Assembly: GCA_027627225.1 (NCBI GenBank)
Contig: CM051036.1
Location: forward strand, 36,354,426-36,418,425
DNA length: 64,000 nt
From: Congeria kusceri
Taxonomy: Eukaryota > Mollusca > Bivalvia > Myida > Dreissenidae
Direction of reading: 5' to 3'
How positions within the stretch are numbered: position 1 is the stretch's first letter; the number at the start of each line of letters is the position of its first letter. Below, in pieces: positions 61,491-64,000 of this stretch. The position numbers and the translations under genes were made by a program. A model generated the notes under the pieces. That model worked only from the letters and a program-made list of their open reading frames with translations, was not told the DNA's origin and ran no database searches.

Positions 61491-61860
61491 TGCCTCGCGA
61501 CCATAACATTGTCAAATATGAACAATAAACCTAATTCCATACCTAAGATGCCAATGTGTGTGTAGCAGATGATGGTAATTCTATCAACAATGATGTTTAT
61601 AGGTCGAAAACTTGTTCCAATGAACCGAAAATCTATGAAATTTGCAAAAATGTTTTTCTTGTTAACATTGAAACAGTCAATGTTTGGAAAGTTCTACAGG
61701 ATGCAATATTGCAATTTTCCCTTTGTTATCGTAACTTGAGTAAAGCATATACATATTTGTATCCAATAGCATTCTCCGATTTGTTAAATTCTCGCTCACA
61801 AGTTTCTAATAAGCAAAAATACAGAGCCTACTGACCGCTAACGTCCATTCCTTGATTTTG

Positions 61861-62307
61861 CAGGCTGTCAACTAATTCCTATATTCCTATATTTTCCTAT
61901 ATTTTGGAAAGAAATCCTATATTTTGAAAAACATCCTATATTTCCTATATTTTCCTTATTTTAAACATTGTTCCTATATTTTTGATAAATTTTGTGATTC
62001 ACGTGTCTAAAATTGGTCTGTGAACAGTATATCGTGAACCTATTTGTTGACTTTTTTCTCGCTCACTTCGCTCGCATCAAACTTAAATACTCGCAATTAT
62101 TTTTAGGCCATGGCATGCATGCCTCAAAATGTTTTGTTCATTCAAACACAAACTGAATGACTTATCATCCTTATAAAGAAGTATTTTTACTATAAAATTC
62201 CTATTCCTATTACTATTTTCTCGAAAAAATTGATAAAAAGTCCTATATTTTTGGTGAAAATATTCCTATATTTTTCCTATATTTTCTTGGTAACTTGGTT
62301 GACAGAC
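61861..62307. mobile_element. 447-bp TIR element (hAT-like) inserted in the right arm
   Basis: It begins CAGGCTGTCAACTAATTCC and ends CTTGGTTGACAGAC, inverted over CTGTCAAC. TGATTTTG and TGATATTG flank it, an 8-bp duplication with one mismatch (it could be read as 6 bp). The left arm of the inverted repeat shows the empty site. The interior is a run of TCCTATATTTT repeats. An 8-bp duplication and a CAG start suggest a hAT-type MITE. Confidence 0.6.
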
Positions 62308-62400
62308 TGATATTGACACCACAACGGAAGCTGCATTGCAACATTTTCTACACATAACGCTCACATTATGGTCGCAATGATTCCACCGGGTGAGAGAGAA

Positions 62401-63054
62401 CAATGTCTGTCTGCACCCCCTGTACATCAGTAAACCAATTTGCAGATGATAAATCAAATTTCAGAGAAAACATGTCGGACAACTTACTTATTACCATAAT
62501 TTATTTACAAATACAATGATATTTTGTACATATAATGCGCTGCTACAATCGATTCCTAATGTCAGTTATTTGGCCAAATTAATTTGGTTAAGAGTATGTA
62601 GAAAAAAATCAGTAAAGTTGGCAATATTTTATGTAAAAAAGTACTGATCAATTCATGTTTTTGCAATTATTAATGTACGACCTTACGTATCAGCCATTCT
62701 TCTTTGTATATCTGCTGCATGCGTTGTTTAAATGTACCAAACACGCGTTATATTGTTATTTTTGTGGGACAATGTAATGTAAAATTGATAAAGCCCTAAC
62801 TTTTAGGTGGTAACGTCCAAACTATTTTTTAAAACTGAATGGATAATAACCAAACTTGTACAAGAGTGCCTTATGTAAATGCAATAAATGTATGCATTTC
62901 AACCATTTTGAGCGAGATTTTAACATTGTTTACCACAAAAATTCACTAAAGCATTGTGCAGCAATTTTATGAAAGTAAACATTGTTAAGGTTCTTACCAC
63001 AGTAATACTTTACTTCTGAAGAAATTTTCAAAGGGACTGCCAATATAAAAACTG
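62401..63054. other. No gene seen
   Basis: AT-rich sequence without a coding or repeat feature that I can name. Confidence 0.4.
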
Positions 63055-63300
63055 GAAAAAGTTAGGGACCAGAACTGATCTTAAATGAATTTTTATAAAT
63101 GGCAGAGATGAACTTCCTCCATATTTGCTTAAATTGTTTAACAAAATATTATGTCTTGGATATTTTCCAGAAAATGGACCGAATGTCTTATTGTACCTAT
63201 ACATAAGAAAGGAGATTTAAATGACCCAAATAATTTTAGATTGATAACTATGTTAAGTGTCACTGGTAAATTGTTTACACATTTGATTAAAAATAGGCAA
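63055..63300 (+). pseudogene. Fragment of a non-LTR retrotransposon reverse transcriptase (plus strand)
   Basis: In two frames joined by a frameshift near 63170 it reads NGRDELPPYLLKLFNKI and then CLIVPIHKKGDLNDPNNF and SVTGKLFTHLIKNR. PxHKKGDxNDPNNFRxI is the typical RT fingers region of CR1/Jockey-type LINEs. It is truncated at both ends and not functional. Confidence 0.75.
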
Positions 63301-63379
63301 TCAAACTGGGCTGTAATTACCATGTTTTGCTGGAAGCACAAGCTGAATGTCGAGCGAAAATGGGAACAACAAATGACGT

Positions 63380-63720
63380 ATTTGCCTTTCACCGTCCGCA
63401 TACATGAGTAGGAAGCATGTTAACATGCCTGTATCAAAACCACTTGCACCTTTTGAGTATGATATTTCCTCCATGTCATTGATATACAAAGAAAAAACCA
63501 TCGGGAACAAAACACTCGCCATGTCTTAGACCTAAATGACTCTCAGATGCAGTTCCGATATCATTATGATGTCTTACTTTTGTGTACACATGAGTATACA
63601 TTGCTTTTATAACTGTAAAACGTCGTCCTCGAATACCGAGTCTGTAGAGTCTGTACCAAAGATATCCCTTACAATGTAATCAAATGCCTTTTTAATGTCA
63701 ATAAAACAACAATAAATATG
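63380..63720 (-). pseudogene. Fragment of the same type of reverse transcriptase, opposite strand
   Basis: On the minus strand, KKAFDYIVRD is followed, after stops, by SVLFPMVFSLYINDMEE and LMYADGE. This is the RT palm region that normally comes after the fingers piece, with YADD degraded to YADG. It faces the plus-strand piece at 63055-63300, so the LINE copy is rearranged by inversion and dead. Confidence 0.72.
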
Positions 63721-64000
63721 CTTATTTTAATTTAAAATATGTTACTAAATGATGAAGGACAAATAGGTGTCAAAATCAGCACACATAATGACTATATTAT
63801 CGGAGACAGTGATACTTGACTTTTTAACTAGGAGTAAAATGAATATGATAACGTACTGGGTTTAAGGTGATCTGTGATCCAGAACATAAATTCATTAAAA
63901 TGGTACAGAAAATTATTCTAGACGATATTGAAAGTAATCCACAAACACAAACAGTTCGTCTTTATCCATAAATGAGCATACCATTCCAAGATATAACTGA
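63721..64000. other. Window end, no feature seen
   Basis: AT-rich sequence with no supported feature. Confidence 0.4.

Larger units (their letters stand above)
61140..62400 (-). repeat. Right arm of the large inverted repeat
   Basis: This is the inverted counterpart of 58895-59400, by eye about 85% alike in the shared parts. It is enlarged by an 18-bp minisatellite at the inner end and a 447-bp TIR element at 61861. Confidence 0.8.

Noticed and set aside
61106..61540. 144-codon and overlapping frames
   Set aside because: They arise from the 18-bp minisatellite; all three minus-strand frames stay open.

Overview
The window is animal nuclear DNA: AT-rich, full of introns, no operons or bacterial ORFs, and dense in non-autonomous transposons. 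Helitron-like elements with GGGCCATGATGGCCC and GAGCAC..GTGCTC hairpins, and a foldback element carrying AAGTGTCGTCC arms, are of kinds I associate with bivalve genomes. My best guess is a bivalve, perhaps a Dreissena-type mussel, but the species is an inference from memory.

Bases 1-42908 are a head-to-tail segmental duplication. Unit 1 is 455-20637 (20,183 bp) and unit 2 is 20638-42908 (22,271 bp). Bases 1-454 are the tail of a further unit, so at least three units stand in tandem. The two visible unit junctions (454/455 and 20637/20638) have the same sequence. Unit 2 instead runs into unique flank at 42908/42909, inside the terminal hairpin of a Helitron-like element. Units 1 and 2 are almost identical up to about 9.33 kb of unit 1. 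Beyond that they differ by scattered SNPs, a 1.67-kb insertion and repeat expansions.

Each unit carries, on the minus strand, a complete four-exon gene for a secreted cyclophilin of 213 residues (called CycA here; exons 11254-6331 in unit 1 and 33057-26520 in unit 2) and the last exon of a second, cyclophilin-B-like gene (CycB). Only the rightmost unit still connects to CycB exons 2 and 3 (44876-44359). The CycB last exon in unit 1 (16743-16972) is therefore an orphan. It lies downstream of the unit-2 CycA gene and its acceptor is in the right phase for that gene, so it could act as an alternative last exon. Intron 3 of both paralogues carries a shared block of about 400 bp that is more alike than the exons.

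Bases 42909-52500 hold the rest of CycB and a dense set of repeats: two Helitron-like families, a tRNA-derived SINE, TIR elements, a long hairpin and a 1,000-bp TA-flanked element. From 52845 the plus strand carries the first two recognised coding exons (149 and 100 codons) of a CYLD-like deubiquitinase with CAP-Gly domains; later exons are not in the window. Bases 55765-64000 are intron or intergenic sequence with a MITE, a decayed copy of a CYLD exon tail, minisatellites, a large inverted repeat and a broken LINE reverse transcriptase.

The most distinctive feature is the tandem cyclophilin cluster: its breakpoint lies in a transposon hairpin, and it distributes a spare cyclophilin last exon with each unit. 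No virus, CRISPR array or rRNA gene was seen.
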